In this document: positions 53,871 to 64,000 of the stretch, one piece after another
Layout of the letters: every line of letters begins with the position of its first letter
Position numbering within the stretch: the stretch's first letter is position 1
The notes under the pieces: generated by a model
The model's input: only the letters and a program-made list of their open reading frames with translations
What the model was told of the DNA's origin: nothing
Databases searched by the model: none
Assembly (NCBI GenBank): GCA_022793995.1
Contig: JAAWDY010000033.1
Span: 117,621 to 181,620 of the forward strand
Source: Coprococcus sp.
GTDB taxonomy: Bacteria; Bacillota; Clostridia; Lachnospirales; Lachnospiraceae
Direction of reading: 5' to 3'
DNA: 64,000 nt
Program-made: the position numbers and the translations under genes

Positions 53871-55064
53871 TTATTCAAAATGTACGGTAATGCTGCAGAT
53901 TTCCGCCTTGGTGCCCACACGCATATTCGGGCCGAAGACTCCCGCGCCGGCGGTGACGATGCTGTGCATCTGCCCTTTTTGGAGGTAGCCGCAGGGGTTT
54001 TCCCAGAACAGGCGGACGACCAGATTGCCGGGAAATACCTGCCCGTCGTGGGTGTGGCCGCACAAGTCCAGGTCAACGCCGGCATCGGCAAGCTCCTGTA
54101 GCTGTCGGGGCTGATGATCCAGCACCAGAATAGGTTTGCTTTTATCCAGCGCCGCAGTGATCTCCTGCGGCGTTTTCCTGGTTGTGATGCCGCGCCCCGG
54201 ACGGCTGGCGTCGGGTCTTCCATAGATATAGAAACTGTCGTGGATGAGAACGGCCTCGTCGCGGAGCAGAGTGATATCCGCTTCCTTAAGCAACGCGTCC
54301 ATGCGTGGGTCGCTGACCTGCTCCTCCTTTTTGCCGGAGAAGGTAAAGCCCGCCAGAATCTTTTCGTCCACATCATGGTTTCCCAATACAGCATAGACTC
54401 CATAGCGGGATTTTATGCCGCGTAAAATGGAGGCCAGTTTTTGGGGATCGTCCAGGGCGTCATATTGATTATCGAAAATATCTCCTGCGATCACCACGAT
54501 ATCCGGCTCCTGTGCATTGATTTTTTCCACCATCTGTTTCATCTGGCGGCAGCCGGTGTTATAGCCCAGATGGAGATCCGCAGTCAGAACCACTTTGAGC
54601 GTATCCATCTTATCCACAGATTTATGGATTGTTACATCATACTTAGTGACGTGGATATTCCGAGCATTGATGACGCCCCATGAGCTGATAAGTAGAATAA
54701 CGCATAAGCATATGCTTCCCGTCCAGGCGAGAGCCTCAGTACTTTGCAGCTTATTCTGGTTGATATGCCTACTTCGTTTTAGCAGAAAACGGAGCAGTTC
54801 TGCCACGGCCAGGGTCAGGATGGTATATAGAAGTACGCCAAGCCAATAGTTTCCAATCTGTTTCAAAAACCATTCCGCTCTGCTGTGTGGTAGAAGAAAA
54901 CCTGCCAGCATGGCGCAGGCGAGGAACAGGTAAACAACGATTATCAGAGCCAGGGGCCAGCGTTTCTTAAAAAACGGGCTGATGGCGCCAAGCCAACGGA
55001 TGAGCCGGCGGAAAATATAGTAATTCACCAGGAGGTAGAGGGGAGCTAAATATACTGCTGCCAT
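53871..55064 (-). CDS. membrane-anchored metallophosphoesterase (calcineurin-like)
   Basis: TADLHLGYN, GDIFDN, LGNHDVD, CGHTHDGQVFPG; four N-terminal TM. Confidence 0.9.
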   Translation of the reverse strand: MAAVYLAPLYLLVNYYIFRRLIRWLGAISPFFKKRWPLALIIVVYLFLACAMLAGFLLPHSRAEWFLKQIGNYWLGVLLYTILTLAVAELLRFLLKRSRHINQNKLQSTEALAWTGSICLCVILLISSWGVINARNIHVTKYDVTIHKSVDKMDTLKVVLTADLHLGYNTGCRQMKQMVEKINAQEPDIVVIAGDIFDNQYDALDDPQKLASILRGIKSRYGVYAVLGNHDVDEKILAGFTFSGKKEEQVSDPRMDALLKEADITLLRDEAVLIHDSFYIYGRPDASRPGRGITTRKTPQEITAALDKSKPILVLDHQPRQLQELADAGVDLDLCGHTHDGQVFPGNLVVRLFWENPCGYLQKGQMHSIVTAGAGVFGPNMRVGTKAEICSITVHFE

Positions 55065-56929
55065 TTCACACCTCTCTTCCAGCTATTTTCCGGGATATCG
55101 GAAACCGCGTATTGGGACATAATAGGTTGCAAAAATTCTGTGCCGGCCCTTGCGCCATAGTCCGTGATGCCATCCCCGGTATTGGGGTGTCTGGCAGAAT
55201 AGAATTGGTCCGCGGTAAAGGCGCAGACCAGCAGTGCACAAACCACGGCGAGACAGCGAATCGGCACACGCCGCAGGAGAGTATCCATAAGCGGCGCGAT
55301 CAGATAAACGATAGCGAGTCCGCCGACACCAAACACCAAAAGTCCTTCCGCACAGATCCGCCCGTGAAGGTTCAGAAAATAGCCGCTGTAGTCCCACCAT
55401 TTCATGCCGTCATGGGTGAACTCCAGATACCAGGCGGTAGCGTACTCCAGGCAGCCGCAGAGGACGACGGCGGTGATAAATTCTACCGCAGGCTTACCGC
55501 GGAATTTGTTCAGCAGAACCAGGATCATAAGGGCTCCGCTCCCATAGATAGGAAGCCAGGGACCAAACATGACGCCGCGGTTTACGAATTCTCCGTCGGT
55601 AATCAGATGCAGGCTGACCTCCCAGACCCAGCCGATGAAAGAAAATAGAAAGAACATCGCGATAAGTGAAAGAAGAGAGTAGTGGCGCATATAATGAAGA
55701 TGCTCCACCCGTCTACGCTTCTTTGGCTCCGGGATGGGGTTTAGACGGAAAGGATATTCCGTTCCATTCAGGATATGCTCCAGGGAATCCAGGGCTGCTT
55801 TTTGTTCCAGGTACTCGTTGTAAGAGTCCTCCGTTCCCTTGTAAGTCCAGGTGACGCCGAACAGCCGGGTAAACCAGCCTTCCAGGCCGGATTTCTGCAG
55901 AGTCTCCGGGAGCGGCCTCTTAAGAAGAGAGAGTTCGTCCGTGTAAGCGCGGCGCAGAAGTTCACCGGAAGGTCGTTCATAAAGAAAGACGTCGTTTAAC
56001 AGATCGCTGTCTGGAACCTGGTTTGCCTTGGCTAAGGCACGGAGATGAGCATAGTATTCCGCTATTGTGGCTTCCCGGTAAGGATTCAGAAAAAAGACGC
56101 CGAGCGGCCCGGAGAAAGTAAGCATACTTAAAAAATCCCAGCCAATGAAAGAAAGCTCGAGAATAAAGAGCTCCCACTTGTGCCCGCGCATCATTTTACG
56201 AGACAAAGTTATGGCCCGCCGCGCGGGAACCGCAGGGTTTTCCGCGACAATATAAGGAACCAGCGCATAGGAATACAATTTGATAAACGCGCCGATGATG
56301 GTGACGGACCATAGGATCAGTAATATACTCTGGAATAACATCACCCAGGCGACGTGCATCCACTTTTTCACACGTAGGAGAAAAAGGAATCGGCCGATCG
56401 GGAGCCTGTCATAGAGGCGCCCTTCCAGAAAGAAACGTGCGGATATGACGTTATATACCCTGACGATAAAAAGCCACAAAAGCAGTGCAAGCAACAGGCT
56501 CAGCCCCACCAGAAGGGAGGTGGCGATATCCGGAGATTTTACCGCGGAGGTAACCGCGTTCGCCAAAGTAACAAGGATGGAACCCGACATGATACTGTTG
56601 ACTACCTGGGCGAACACGCCTCTGGTGCGGCCAAGATATGGATTTTGTGCGTTTGCCGTCATATGTGACAGCGCGGACCTGGAATCCTCCTCTCCCCGCT
56701 TAAGGTCTCCGCTTGCGATGTCTTCCCATACCCGGTCCAGTCCCATATCGGACGCGAAACGTCCGGAATCCTGGGAGTCCCCGGAACCCGACGACAGCCC
56801 GAATACGGAGAGGGTGTATGTGTTTTTGGTTCCGATAAACGAGGCAATCAGGCAGACCATGACGAATACAACGTAGTTGCGTCTTAAGGCATGGCGCCCG
56901 GCTCGTTTCAGTTCTTTTCTGCTAGGCAT
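55046..56929 (-). CDS. DUF975-like N-terminus fused to CmpB-like (putative ABC transporter) membrane region
   Basis: MPSRKELKRAGRHALRRNYVVFVMVCLIASFIG start with AAGGAG upstream; C-terminal FSFIGWVWEVSLHLITDGEFVNRGVMFGPWLPIYGSGAL. Confidence 0.75.
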   Translation of the reverse strand: MPSRKELKRAGRHALRRNYVVFVMVCLIASFIGTKNTYTLSVFGLSSGSGDSQDSGRFASDMGLDRVWEDIASGDLKRGEEDSRSALSHMTANAQNPYLGRTRGVFAQVVNSIMSGSILVTLANAVTSAVKSPDIATSLLVGLSLLLALLLWLFIVRVYNVISARFFLEGRLYDRLPIGRFLFLLRVKKWMHVAWVMLFQSILLILWSVTIIGAFIKLYSYALVPYIVAENPAVPARRAITLSRKMMRGHKWELFILELSFIGWDFLSMLTFSGPLGVFFLNPYREATIAEYYAHLRALAKANQVPDSDLLNDVFLYERPSGELLRRAYTDELSLLKRPLPETLQKSGLEGWFTRLFGVTWTYKGTEDSYNEYLEQKAALDSLEHILNGTEYPFRLNPIPEPKKRRRVEHLHYMRHYSLLSLIAMFFLFSFIGWVWEVSLHLITDGEFVNRGVMFGPWLPIYGSGALMILVLLNKFRGKPAVEFITAVVLCGCLEYATAWYLEFTHDGMKWWDYSGYFLNLHGRICAEGLLVFGVGGLAIVYLIAPLMDTLLRRVPIRCLAVVCALLVCAFTADQFYSARHPNTGDGITDYGARAGTEFLQPIMSQYAVSDIPENSWKRGVKWQQYI

Positions 56930-57189
56930 AGTATTTTTCTCCTTGTGTACAGTAATTTCTTTAGCGTCGTGAAGGGATAAACCTGTTTCCAACTTCATTA
57001 TTATAAAATAAAGTAATCGGTAAAACAACTTAAGAAAATCTGAAGATAAGGGACGACTTGGCTTCCCCGCCTTTGCGGGACTTTGGGACTTTGCAGATTT
57101 TGCGGGCGTCCGATATTTTTGTTGACGCATAAGTGCGGGAGTGGTATAATATTAACCGTAACAAAGCGAATTAAATAAAATATGACTTT

Positions 57190-57290
57190 CTCTTATTCAG
57201 AGTGGTGGAGATACAAAGGATCTGTGAAGCCACGGCAACCCCGCGTTATGTGGAAGGTGCCAACCTGAGCGAGTGATCGAACAATAAGAG
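57190..57290 (+). promoter_or_regulatory. SAM-I (S-box) riboswitch
   Basis: CTCTTATTcagAGTGGTGGAG...GAAGCCACGGCAACC...GGAAGGTGCCAACCTGAGCGAG...AATAAGAG; P1 arms pair exactly. Confidence 0.95.
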
Positions 57291-57308
57291 GATTGATGGC
57301 GGAATTAT

Positions 57309-57336
57309 GGGTCAGTCCTTTTGGACTGACCTTTTT
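57309..57336 (+). terminator. riboswitch expression-platform terminator
   Basis: GGTCAGTCC-TTTT-GGACTGACC-TTTTT. Confidence 0.9.
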
Positions 57337-57422
57337 ATAGTATAGGGAGTTGTTCCTTTGCCGTAATAACCTCCGGAATGAATCAATCAGATAAGAGAGA
57401 GGCAAGAGAAGAAAGGAAGGAC

Positions 57423-58613
57423 ATGATGGAGAGAGTATTATTTACATCCGAATCCGTGACAGAAGGACATCCAGACAAAATGTGCGACCAGATTTCTGAT
57501 GCGATCCTGGACGCGCTGATGGAGCAGGACCCCATGAGTCGTGTGGCGTGTGAGACATGTACGACGACAGGGATGGTATTGGTAATGGGAGAGATAACCA
57601 CCAACGCATATGTTGATATGCAGAAGCTTGTGCGGGATACCGTGCGCGAGATCGGATACACCAAAGCAGAGTATGGGTTTGACGCGACCACCTGCGGCGT
57701 ATTGACCGCAATCGACGAGCAGTCTCCGGATATCGCGCTTGGCGTGGATAAGGCGCTGGAGGCAAAAGAAAATAAAATGTCGGATGAAGAATTGGAAGCG
57801 ATCGGCGCTGGGGACCAGGGAATGATGTTTGGCTATGCGTCGGATGAGACGAAGGAGTATATGCCGTACCCGATCGCTTTGGCGCATAAGCTTGCAAAAC
57901 GTCTTACAGACGTCAGAAAAGACGGGACGCTGCCTTACCTGCGTCCGGACGGAAAGACACAAGTCACAGTAGAATATGATGAAAATGGAACGCCGGTACG
58001 ACTGGACGCAGTCGTTCTGTCGACCCAGCATGACCCGGATGTGACGCAGGAACAGATACACGCGGACGTGAAAAAGTACATTTTTGACGAAATACTGCCG
58101 GTAGAGATGGTGGATGAGGACACGAAATTTTTCATCAATCCCACCGGACGTTTTGTGATCGGCGGGCCTCACGGGGACAGTGGGTTGACGGGACGAAAGA
58201 TCATCGTTGACACTTACGGTGGAATGGCACGTCATGGCGGCGGCGCATTTTCTGGAAAAGACTGTACGAAGGTAGACCGCAGCGCGGCGTATGCGGCGCG
58301 TTATGTGGCGAAAAATATCGTGGCGGCGGGACTGGCAAGGAAGTGTGAAATTCAGCTTTCTTACGCGATCGGCGTGGCACAGCCTACGTCTATCATGGTC
58401 GATACATTTGGAACCGGCAAAATTTCCAACGAGAAACTTGTGGATATGATCCGTACGAATTTTGATCTCCGCCCCGCGGGTATCATTAAGATGCTCGACC
58501 TTAGACGTCCGATTTACAAACAGACGGCGGCTTATGGGCATTTTGGCCGCAACGATCTGGACGTGCCGTGGGAGAAATTAGATAAGGTCGATGCGCTGAA
58601 AGCATATTTATAA
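57423..58613 (+). CDS. metK: S-adenosylmethionine synthetase
   Basis: [43 protein letters not shown]. Confidence 0.97.
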   Translation: MMERVLFTSESVTEGHPDKMCDQISDAILDALMEQDPMSRVACETCTTTGMVLVMGEITTNAYVDMQKLVRDTVREIGYTKAEYGFDATTCGVLTAIDEQSPDIALGVDKALEAKENKMSDEELEAIGAGDQGMMFGYASDETKEYMPYPIALAHKLAKRLTDVRKDGTLPYLRPDGKTQVTVEYDENGTPVRLDAVVLSTQHDPDVTQEQIHADVKKYIFDEILPVEMVDEDTKFFINPTGRFVIGGPHGDSGLTGRKIIVDTYGGMARHGGGAFSGKDCTKVDRSAAYAARYVAKNIVAAGLARKCEIQLSYAIGVAQPTSIMVDTFGTGKISNEKLVDMIRTNFDLRPAGIIKMLDLRRPIYKQTAAYGHFGRNDLDVPWEKLDKVDALKAYL

Positions 58614-58756
58614 TTTTGCGGACGAAACAGGTTTTGCTTTTATAGAAATTTAAGAAAAATTTACGGACGCTTCACATCAAAGCGTCCGTTTTTGTGCTAT
58701 TCTTATAGATAGATGTTGGGGGCAAAAGGATCGGAGAAAGGAAGGATTGTTTAAGG

Positions 58757-59914
58757 ATGAAGTTACGGACCCGTCTGGTGCTTTCATTTATGACGATTAT
58801 TATGGTTCCTATCGTTCTGGTGGCCGTTTTTATCTGGGCGACAGCCAGACACCAGATCGGCGTGATCGAGGACACTTACGGAAGCACTGGAACACAGTAT
58901 CAGAATTTTTCACATTCGCTCCAGGTGCTCGGTAATATGGATGAAGTAAAGCAGTTCATTACACATACCGGTATCGCGATCTTCCTGATCTTGGCGCTGA
59001 CAGGGGCTATATTGATCTTATGGATCTATGGGGATATCATTAGTCCGGTCAGAAAGTTGCAGCAGGCGGCTAAAAGTATCAGGGACGGGAACCTGGACTT
59101 TGAGCTGAAGCCGGAAAAAGACGACGAGATGGGAGAGCTTATGTTGGTCTTCGAGGAGATGCGGAGCCGTCTGAAAGATAATGCGGAGGAAAAGCTGCGC
59201 AATGATAAGGAGAGCAAGGAGCTGATCAGCAACATTTCCCACGATCTCAAGACCCCGATAACCGCTATCAAGGGATATGTGGAAGGGATTATAGACGGGG
59301 TGGCGGATACGCCGGAAAAACAGGAGAAATATATCCGTACGATTTATACCAAGGCGAACGAGATGGATCTGCTGATTAATGAGCTGACGCTGTACTCGAA
59401 GATTGATACGAACCGGATACCCTATAATTTTGCCCCGCTTTCCGTTAACGAGTATTTCTCCGATTGTGCGGAGGACTTGCAGATGGAATTGGAGTCTAAG
59501 AACGTAGAGTTCGGATATTTTAATTATGTAGACGAAGAGAATAAGATCATTGCCGACCCAGAACAACTTAAGCGTGTTATCAATAATATTGTGAGTAATT
59601 CTTTGAAATATATGGAGAGGGAGCATGGTTTGATTAATCTGCGAATCAAAGATGTGGGGGATTTTATCCAGGTAGAGCTTGAGGATAACGGCAAAGGGAT
59701 CGCTGCCAAAGATCTGCCGAATATTTTTGACCGGTTTTACCGGACGGACGCGTCCCGCAATTCCTCTAAAGGCGGAAGCGGGATTGGGCTTTCTATCGTG
59801 AAAAAGATTGTCGAGGACCACGGCGGGAAGATCTGGGCGACCAGCCGCCAAGGGACGGGGACAGTGATGTATTTTGTGATAAGGAAATATCAGGAGGTGC
59901 CGATTAATGAGTAG
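58757..59914 (+). CDS. HAMP-domain sensor histidine kinase
   Basis: Two TM, HAMP, NISHDLKTPITAIKGYVEGI, DNGKGIAAKDLPNIFDRFYR, GGSGIGLSIVKKIVEDHGG. Confidence 0.95.
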   Translation: MKLRTRLVLSFMTIIMVPIVLVAVFIWATARHQIGVIEDTYGSTGTQYQNFSHSLQVLGNMDEVKQFITHTGIAIFLILALTGAILILWIYGDIISPVRKLQQAAKSIRDGNLDFELKPEKDDEMGELMLVFEEMRSRLKDNAEEKLRNDKESKELISNISHDLKTPITAIKGYVEGIIDGVADTPEKQEKYIRTIYTKANEMDLLINELTLYSKIDTNRIPYNFAPLSVNEYFSDCAEDLQMELESKNVEFGYFNYVDEENKIIADPEQLKRVINNIVSNSLKYMEREHGLINLRIKDVGDFIQVELEDNGKGIAAKDLPNIFDRFYRTDASRNSSKGGSGIGLSIVKKIVEDHGGKIWATSRQGTGTVMYFVIRKYQEVPINE

Positions 59915-60596
59915 AATACTGATTATCGAAGACGAAGAATCGATTGCGGAGCTGGAGAAGGACTATCTGGAGTTGAGCGGATTTGAAGTGGAAGTAGCGA
60001 CAGACGGATATGAAGGCCTGCACAAAGCATTGGAGGAAGATTATAATCTGCTTATCCTGGACCTTATGCTTCCGCAGGTGGATGGATTCGAGATTTGCCG
60101 CAAAGTGCGCGACGAAAAAAACACTCCGATCATCATGGTATCGGCCAAAAAAGACGATATTGACAAGATCCGTGGTCTGGGCCTGGGCGCCGACGATTAT
60201 ATGACAAAGCCTTTCAGCCCCAGCGAGCTTGTCGCGAGAGTGAAAGCGCATCTCGCCCGTTATGAACGTTTGATCGGCAGTACGATCGAGGAAAATAAGA
60301 TCATCGAAATCCGGGGGCTCAAAATCGACACGACGGCGCGAAGAGTCTGGGTAAACGGCGAGGAGAAGACATTTACGACCAAGGAATTCGACCTTCTGAC
60401 ATTCCTGGCCGGCCATCCGAACCATGTGTACACCAAAGACGAACTGTTCAGCGAGATCTGGGACATGGAGTCCATCGGGGATATTGCGACGGTGACGGTC
60501 CATATTAAGAAAATACGGGAAAAAGTAGAGTATGACACATCGAATCCACAGTATATCGAGACCATCTGGGGAGTCGGGTATAGGTTTAAGATGTAA
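59907..60596 (+). CDS. OmpR/VanR-type response regulator
   Basis: LLILDLMLPQVDGFEICRKVR; winged-helix C-terminus IETIWGVGYRFKM; overlaps the kinase gene. Confidence 0.95.
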   Translation: MSRILIIEDEESIAELEKDYLELSGFEVEVATDGYEGLHKALEEDYNLLILDLMLPQVDGFEICRKVRDEKNTPIIMVSAKKDDIDKIRGLGLGADDYMTKPFSPSELVARVKAHLARYERLIGSTIEENKIIEIRGLKIDTTARRVWVNGEEKTFTTKEFDLLTFLAGHPNHVYTKDELFSEIWDMESIGDIATVTVHIKKIREKVEYDTSNPQYIETIWGVGYRFKM

Positions 60597-60598
60597 AT

Positions 60599-60757
60599 CA
60601 CAGTTCACACGTCAGGAACATGAGGGCAGATCCATGCTTGCATGGGAATCTGCCCTCATGTTCCCTGACGAAGTGAGCGCCTTCTCATGAGCAAAGTTAG
60701 CTGCGAAGCAGCGAGAAAACGCCGTAGGCGTCTTTGCGAATGGCGCGGTGGACTGTG
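60599..60757 (-). repeat. MITE-like/REP-like intergenic element, copy 2 (159 bp)
   Basis: CACAGTTCAC...GTGGACTGTG ends; hairpin GTCAGGAACATGAGGGCAGAT..CCATG-CTTG-CATGG..ATCTGCCCTCATGTTCCCTGAC. Confidence 0.65.
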
Positions 60758-60860
60758 CCTTGGCCGATTTTATGATTTTTTTCGATTTTCCTTGAATTTT
60801 ATACCAGGGTATGCTAAAATAATATCCGTCTATCCGAGAGGATGCAGGAGGTGTAAGGAA

Positions 60861-61103
60861 GTGGAGATATTAAAGACAGTTCTTTTGATTATTTTTGCAT
60901 TAGATTGTATCGCATTGACAACGATTGTTTTGCTTCAGGAGGGGAAGTCCGCAGGTCTTGGGACGATCGCCGGCGGTGCGGAGACTTATTGGGGACAGAA
61001 TAAAGGGCGTTCCATGGAAGGCGCTTTGGTGAAGTCCACAAAGTTTCTGGCTGTTTTATTTATCGTATTGGCGGCAGTACTGAATCTGAAGGTATTTGCG
61101 TAA
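60861..61103 (+). CDS. secG: preprotein translocase subunit SecG (GTG start)
   Basis: VLLIIFALDCIALTTIVLLQEGKSAGLGTIAGGAETYWGQNKGRSMEG. Confidence 0.9.
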   Translation: MEILKTVLLIIFALDCIALTTIVLLQEGKSAGLGTIAGGAETYWGQNKGRSMEGALVKSTKFLAVLFIVLAAVLNLKVFA

Positions 61104-61124
61104 CGAATGATGGTTGAAGATGAG

Positions 61125-61159
61125 GAACACTCTATAGTCAATATAGGGTGTTCTTTTTT
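61125..61159 (+). terminator. terminator after secG
   Basis: GAACACTCTATA...TATAGGGTGTTC-TTTTTT. Confidence 0.8.
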
Positions 61160-61235
61160 CGCTGGAGGGCAAATTAAGAAGCGTTCGAGAAGGTCCGTCG
61201 GCGGCGATAAAAAGAGAAGGAGGTGGAGATAATCG

Positions 61236-63362
61236 ATGAATGAGATGTTAGAAAAACGAAAAAAATTGATGTATGAATTTATCAGCGACGCATCCTATGT
61301 CCCGATGAAATTTAAGGAAATTGCTATGCTGCTCCAGATCACCAGGGAACAAAGGGGAGAACTCCGGGAAGCCTTGGATGCGCTGGAACGGGAAGGAAAG
61401 GTCCATGTGACACAGAAAGGCAAGTATATGAAGGGCGGCGGAAATTATATTCGCGGTATATTCCAGTCGCATCCCAGAGGGTTCGGATTCGTGGCAGTAG
61501 AAGGAGAGCAGGAGGATATCTATATCCCGGAAGAAGAGAAGAACGGGGCCATGCAGGGGGATGAGGTGGAAGCCGCCCTCACAGGAGAGACGTCCGGGAA
61601 GCGCAAGGAAGGTAAGATCCTGCGTATTGTGAACAGGGGCACCAGGACATTGGTGGGATATTTTGAGGGGCGAAAGAATTTTGGGTTCGTCATTCCGGAC
61701 AATGCACGTTATCTTGAGGATATTTTTGTTCCGATCGAGAAGACGAAAGGTGCGGTCACGGGACACAAGGTCGTGGTAGAACTGACGTCCTACGGTGGAG
61801 AAGGCAAGAAGCCGGAAGGGAAGATCGTAGAGATTCTAGGACATGTGAACGACCCGGGGGTGGACATCCTGTCGATCGTGAAGGCGTACGACCTGCCCAC
61901 AGAATTTCCTGAAAAAGTGCTGAATCAGGCGGAAAAAGCAGATAAACCGGTCAGCGAAGCAGACATGTCAGGAAGAAGGGACCTCCGTACATGGCAGACG
62001 GTTACCATAGACGGAGAAGATGCAAAGGATCTGGACGACGCCGTCACTTTGACGAAGGAGGACGGCAGGTATGTTCTGGGAGTCCATATTGCGGATGTAA
62101 CCAACTATGTACAGGAGAATAGCGCGATCGACCGGGAAGCGCTAAAGCGGGGAACCAGTGTATACCTGGCCGACAGGGTGATCCCTATGCTGCCCCATGC
62201 GCTGTCAAATGGAATATGTTCCTTGAACGCAGGGGAAGACCGGCTTGCGCTCAGTTGTATCATGACGATCGACGAGAAAGGCGACGTGACGGATCATGAG
62301 ATTGTGGAGACGGTCATCCATGTGGATGAGAGAATGAGCTACACCAGTGTAAAGAAGATTCTGGAGGACGCCGATGAGGAAGAATGCCGCAGGTACAAGG
62401 GATTGATACCGATGTTCGAGCGGATGAAAGAGCTTTCACGGATCTTGCGGGAAAAGCGACACAAAAGAGGAGCCGTTGATTTTGATTTCCCGGAATCAAA
62501 AATGATTCTGGATCAAGAAGGAACCCCGCTTGAGATTCGGGCGTATGAGAGAAATACGGCGACCCGTATCATAGAGGACTTTATGCTTCTGGCGAACGAA
62601 ACAGTTGCGGAGGACTATTTCTGGCAGGAACTTCCCTTTGTATATCGGATACACGAGGCGCCGGAGGAAGAGAAAATGAAAAAGCTTGTGACTTTCCTCC
62701 AGAATTTCGGGTACACCATCCATGTTCCGCGAGGACAGGAGATTCATCCCAAGGAGGTGCAGAAGCTTCTCGATAAGATCGAAGGAACCCATGAGGAGGC
62801 GATGATCTCCCGGCTTACGCTCCGCTCTATGCGGCAGGCAAAGTATTCGCCGGACAATGCCGGGCATTTCGGGCTTTCGACCCGGTATTATACTCATTTC
62901 ACCTCGCCGATCCGCCGATATCCGGATCTTCAGATACACCGGATCATCAAGGACAATATCCGGGGGAGGATGAGCGAGGAACGCCGCGGCCATTACGAGC
63001 GGATCCTGCCGGAGGTGACGGCGCAGGCAAGCAGCCTGGAGCGCCGGGCGGACGAAGCGGAGCGGGAGACGCTGAAACTGAAAAAGGTACAGTATATGAC
63101 ACAGTTCTACGGGCAGGAGTTTGACGGAGTCATTTCCGGTATCACAAAATGGGGAATGTACGTGGAGCTTGACAATACGGTAGAAGGCATGATCCATGTA
63201 TCCAATATGACGGACGACCATTATGATTACGATGAGACGCGTTATCAGATGGTAGGAGAGCATCTGGGAAAGGTGTATGAGCTGGGGCAGCGGGTCAGGG
63301 TCCGCGTTGCCGGATGTGATACCACGTCAAGAACGATCGATTTTGAACTGGCGGGGGAATAG
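61236..63362 (+). CDS. rnr: ribonuclease R
   Basis: [43 protein letters not shown]-terminal S1. Confidence 0.96.
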   Translation: MNEMLEKRKKLMYEFISDASYVPMKFKEIAMLLQITREQRGELREALDALEREGKVHVTQKGKYMKGGGNYIRGIFQSHPRGFGFVAVEGEQEDIYIPEEEKNGAMQGDEVEAALTGETSGKRKEGKILRIVNRGTRTLVGYFEGRKNFGFVIPDNARYLEDIFVPIEKTKGAVTGHKVVVELTSYGGEGKKPEGKIVEILGHVNDPGVDILSIVKAYDLPTEFPEKVLNQAEKADKPVSEADMSGRRDLRTWQTVTIDGEDAKDLDDAVTLTKEDGRYVLGVHIADVTNYVQENSAIDREALKRGTSVYLADRVIPMLPHALSNGICSLNAGEDRLALSCIMTIDEKGDVTDHEIVETVIHVDERMSYTSVKKILEDADEEECRRYKGLIPMFERMKELSRILREKRHKRGAVDFDFPESKMILDQEGTPLEIRAYERNTATRIIEDFMLLANETVAEDYFWQELPFVYRIHEAPEEEKMKKLVTFLQNFGYTIHVPRGQEIHPKEVQKLLDKIEGTHEEAMISRLTLRSMRQAKYSPDNAGHFGLSTRYYTHFTSPIRRYPDLQIHRIIKDNIRGRMSEERRGHYERILPEVTAQASSLERRADEAERETLKLKKVQYMTQFYGQEFDGVISGITKWGMYVELDNTVEGMIHVSNMTDDHYDYDETRYQMVGEHLGKVYELGQRVRVRVAGCDTTSRTIDFELAGE

Positions 63363-63388
63363 GAAAGACAAAAAAGGAGAGAGAAGGC

Positions 63389-63856
63389 ATGGCAAAAGCG
63401 CAGGGAAAATTGATTGCAAATAATAAAAAAGCGTACCATGATTTTTTTATACTCGACACCTATGAAGCAGGTATTGCCCTTGCGGGTACGGAGGTAAAGT
63501 CTCTGCGCATGGGCAAATGCAGCGTCAAGGAAGCGTTTATCCGCATAGAAAATGGCGAGATGTTCATCTATGGGATGCATATCAGCCCTTACGAGAAGGG
63601 GAACATTTTCAATAAAGATCCGCTTCGGGTCAGAAAGCTCCTTCTTCATAAAGCGGAGATTAATAAACTGCTTGGCAAAATGAAAGAAAAAGGGATGGCG
63701 ATCGTACCTCTTCGGGTCTATTTTAGCGGCAGCCTGGTGAAGGTGGAAGTCGGTCTGGCAAAGGGTAAAAAGCTCTACGATAAGCGTGCGGATATTGCGA
63801 AGAAAGATCAAAAACGCGAGGCGGAGAGAGATTTTAAAATCCGTAATTTTGGATAA
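63389..63856 (+). CDS. smpB: SsrA-binding protein
   Basis: [39 protein letters not shown]. Confidence 0.97.
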   Translation: MAKAQGKLIANNKKAYHDFFILDTYEAGIALAGTEVKSLRMGKCSVKEAFIRIENGEMFIYGMHISPYEKGNIFNKDPLRVRKLLLHKAEINKLLGKMKEKGMAIVPLRVYFSGSLVKVEVGLAKGKKLYDKRADIAKKDQKREAERDFKIRNFG

Positions 63857-64000
63857 AAGCCAGAATAAACGCATGAACAAAAATAAGCAGACATTTGTTA
63901 TGAAAACTATGCAACAATACCATTACACTTTTCACTCTTATCCTTTCCATAAAAATATTGTGGACTATGAATAAAACTGGTAAAATCTCCCAAAAAGCAC

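Noticed and set aside
57438-58541. 367-aa minus-strand ORF opposite metK
   Set aside because: Antisense to metK; composition is a reverse-frame artefact (Arg/His/Cys rich).
63857-64000. Expected tmRNA (ssrA) after smpB
   Set aside because: No recognisable tmRNA 5' end or acceptor sequence in the remaining 144 bp; it may lie outside the window.

Overview
The window reads as a typical chromosomal segment of a spore-forming Firmicute, probably Lachnospiraceae (inferred from gene content and protein character; no search was run). Left part: phosphohexomutase C-terminus, hup, then the conserved rqcP(yabO)-yabP-yabQ-divIC-spoIIE-tilS-hpt-ftsH block, with a spoIIE that appears to lack its membrane domain. 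Next: a GH13 enzyme, dgt, an IclR/DhaL/DhaK/sugar-isomerase cluster, tadA, a large-type SRP RNA (minus strand, strong promoter), a B12/radical-SAM gene, a VanW gene, an Lrp/aminotransferase pair and trmL. Then a complete F-type ATP synthase operon whose c subunit looks Na+-type, pepC, a glycogen debranching enzyme, topB, aroK, murA, a PLD-family synthase, a SAM-I riboswitch with metK, a two-component system, secG, rnr and smpB. Best candidates for a second look: (1) a type I toxin/antisense RNA locus at 38.1-38.4 kb, with a 26-aa toxin ORF missing from the ORF track and a perfect TTGACA-17-TATAAT antisense promoter; (2) a coupled DUF4869-like + P-loop/Toprim-like gene pair at 47.6-49.1 kb next to a decayed AAA-ATPase; (3) a MITE-like family of intergenic hairpin elements; (4) a 67-bp tandem-repeat leader upstream of an XRE regulator; (5) a 20-bp-period operator over the promoter of the DhaKL/isomerase cluster; (6) an uncharacterised two-membrane-protein + M20 hydrolase cluster with a frameshift. 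No CRISPR array, tRNA or rRNA gene was recognised.
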